A DNA stretch of 33,388 nt from Bacillota bacterium (GTDB lineage Bacteria > Bacillota > Bacilli > Desulfuribacillales > Desulfuribacillaceae). The notes beneath the pieces were generated by a model, which worked only from the letters and a program-made list of their open reading frames with translations, was not told where the DNA came from and searched no databases. The stretch spans positions 1 to 33,388 of the forward strand of contig JAEWFW010000013.1 of the NCBI GenBank assembly GCA_023388635.1, in the 5' to 3' direction. Positions 32,951-33,388 of this stretch are shown piece by piece. A program made the translations under genes and the position numbers. Position 1 is the first letter of the stretch. Every line of letters begins with the position of its first letter.

Positions 32951-33388
32951 ATGGTTACAGATTTTACTCCATTATGGATTTCTGTAAGAACTGCAACCAC
33001 GGCGACGATCATCACCTTCTTTTTGGGGATGGTCGTTGCTTATTGGATGGCACATTATCAGGGGAAACTAAAGGGAGTGATCGATGGCGTATTGATCTTG
33101 CCGATGGTACTGCCACCTACTGTTGTCGGTTTCCTTTTGCTTGTTGTTTTTGGCAAGAATGGATTTGTCGGCAAGTTGTTAGGGAATTTCGACATTAATA
33201 TTGTGTTCACCTGGTGGGCGACAGTAATCGCGGCAGTTGTCGTATCGTTTCCGATCATGTTCAAGACGGCACGCGGAGCCTTTGAACAAATTGATGTTTC
33301 CTACATCGAAGCAGCAAAAACGTTGGGACACAACCGTTGGAATATCTTCTGGAAAGTCGTATTGCCCCTATCGTGGCCAGGCGTAGCG
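32951..33388 (+). CDS. modB: Molybdate ABC transporter permease ModB (partial, cut by window edge)
   Basis: The frame is open from the ATG at 32951 to the last base, giving the first 146 residues. It begins MVTDFTPLWISVRTATTATI and shows the ModB phrases LPMVLPPTVVGFLLL and FPIMFKTARGAFEQID, with the ATPase-contact loop YIEAAKTLGHNRWNIFWKV near the break. AGGAGG (32938-32943) overlaps the end of modA and precedes the start by 7 bases. The remainder of modB and presumably modC lie beyond the edge. Confidence 0.93.
   Translation, partial: MVTDFTPLWISVRTATTATIITFFLGMVVAYWMAHYQGKLKGVIDGVLILPMVLPPTVVGFLLLVVFGKNGFVGKLLGNFDINIVFTWWATVIAAVVVSFPIMFKTARGAFEQIDVSYIEAAKTLGHNRWNIFWKVVLPLSWPGVA

Noticed and set aside
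1..33388. tRNA, rRNA, insertion sequences, CRISPR arrays, integrase genes
   Set aside because: I looked for cloverleaf-like repeats, transposase motifs and regular direct repeats and saw none that I could support by eye.

Overview
The window reads as low-to-moderate GC chromosomal DNA of an anaerobic, formate-oxidising member of the Firmicutes (Bacillota). The Firmicutes signs are a CtsR-type heat-shock operator in front of clpB, Shine-Dalgarno sites of the AGGAGG type, and SpoIIE/RsbU-type and Xre regulators. A Tat-exported, quinone-linked selenocysteine formate dehydrogenase with FdhE chaperones would suit a diderm lineage such as the Negativicutes. That placement is an inference; no rRNA or tRNA gene is present to confirm it.

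Layout. Positions 56-5525 hold general genes: a LysR regulator (minus strand), tex, an amidohydrolase, and a divergent pair of small Xre-type regulators. Positions 5789-12023 are a three-gene signalling operon: REC-GGDEF(degenerate)-EAL, REC-PP2C phosphatase, and a large hybrid histidine kinase with two receivers and an HPt domain. clpB follows at 12275-14887 behind a CtsR-like promoter.

From about 15000 to the right edge almost every gene concerns tungsten/molybdenum supply or formate dehydrogenase. There are two tandem DUF2325 genes, one behind a Fur box and one behind a different palindrome. tupABC (tungstate ABC transporter) is followed by a TrmO-like gene with an extra FmdE-like C-terminal domain. 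A FecCD-type transporter, probably MolABC for molybdate/tungstate, is followed by modD. A stand-alone fdhE comes next. The operon fdnG(Sec)-fdhE-cysteine desulfurase-fdnH-fdnI follows, and then modA and the start of modB, cut by the window edge. The catalytic subunit is one reading frame of 1003 residues with an in-frame UGA at 25667-25669, followed by a SECIS-like hairpin.

The strongest non-genic signal is a repeated palindrome, CATTATGT-N8-ACATAATG. It lies upstream of the second DUF2325 gene, tupA, fdhE and fdnG, and in a variant form upstream of the molA-like gene. Arm length and 8-bp spacing resemble the ModE operator as I remember it, so these units probably form one Mo/W-responsive regulon, including an uncharacterised DUF2325 protein. 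The regulator itself is not encoded here. Also missing are modC, fdhD, the sel genes and Moco biosynthesis genes, which must lie elsewhere.
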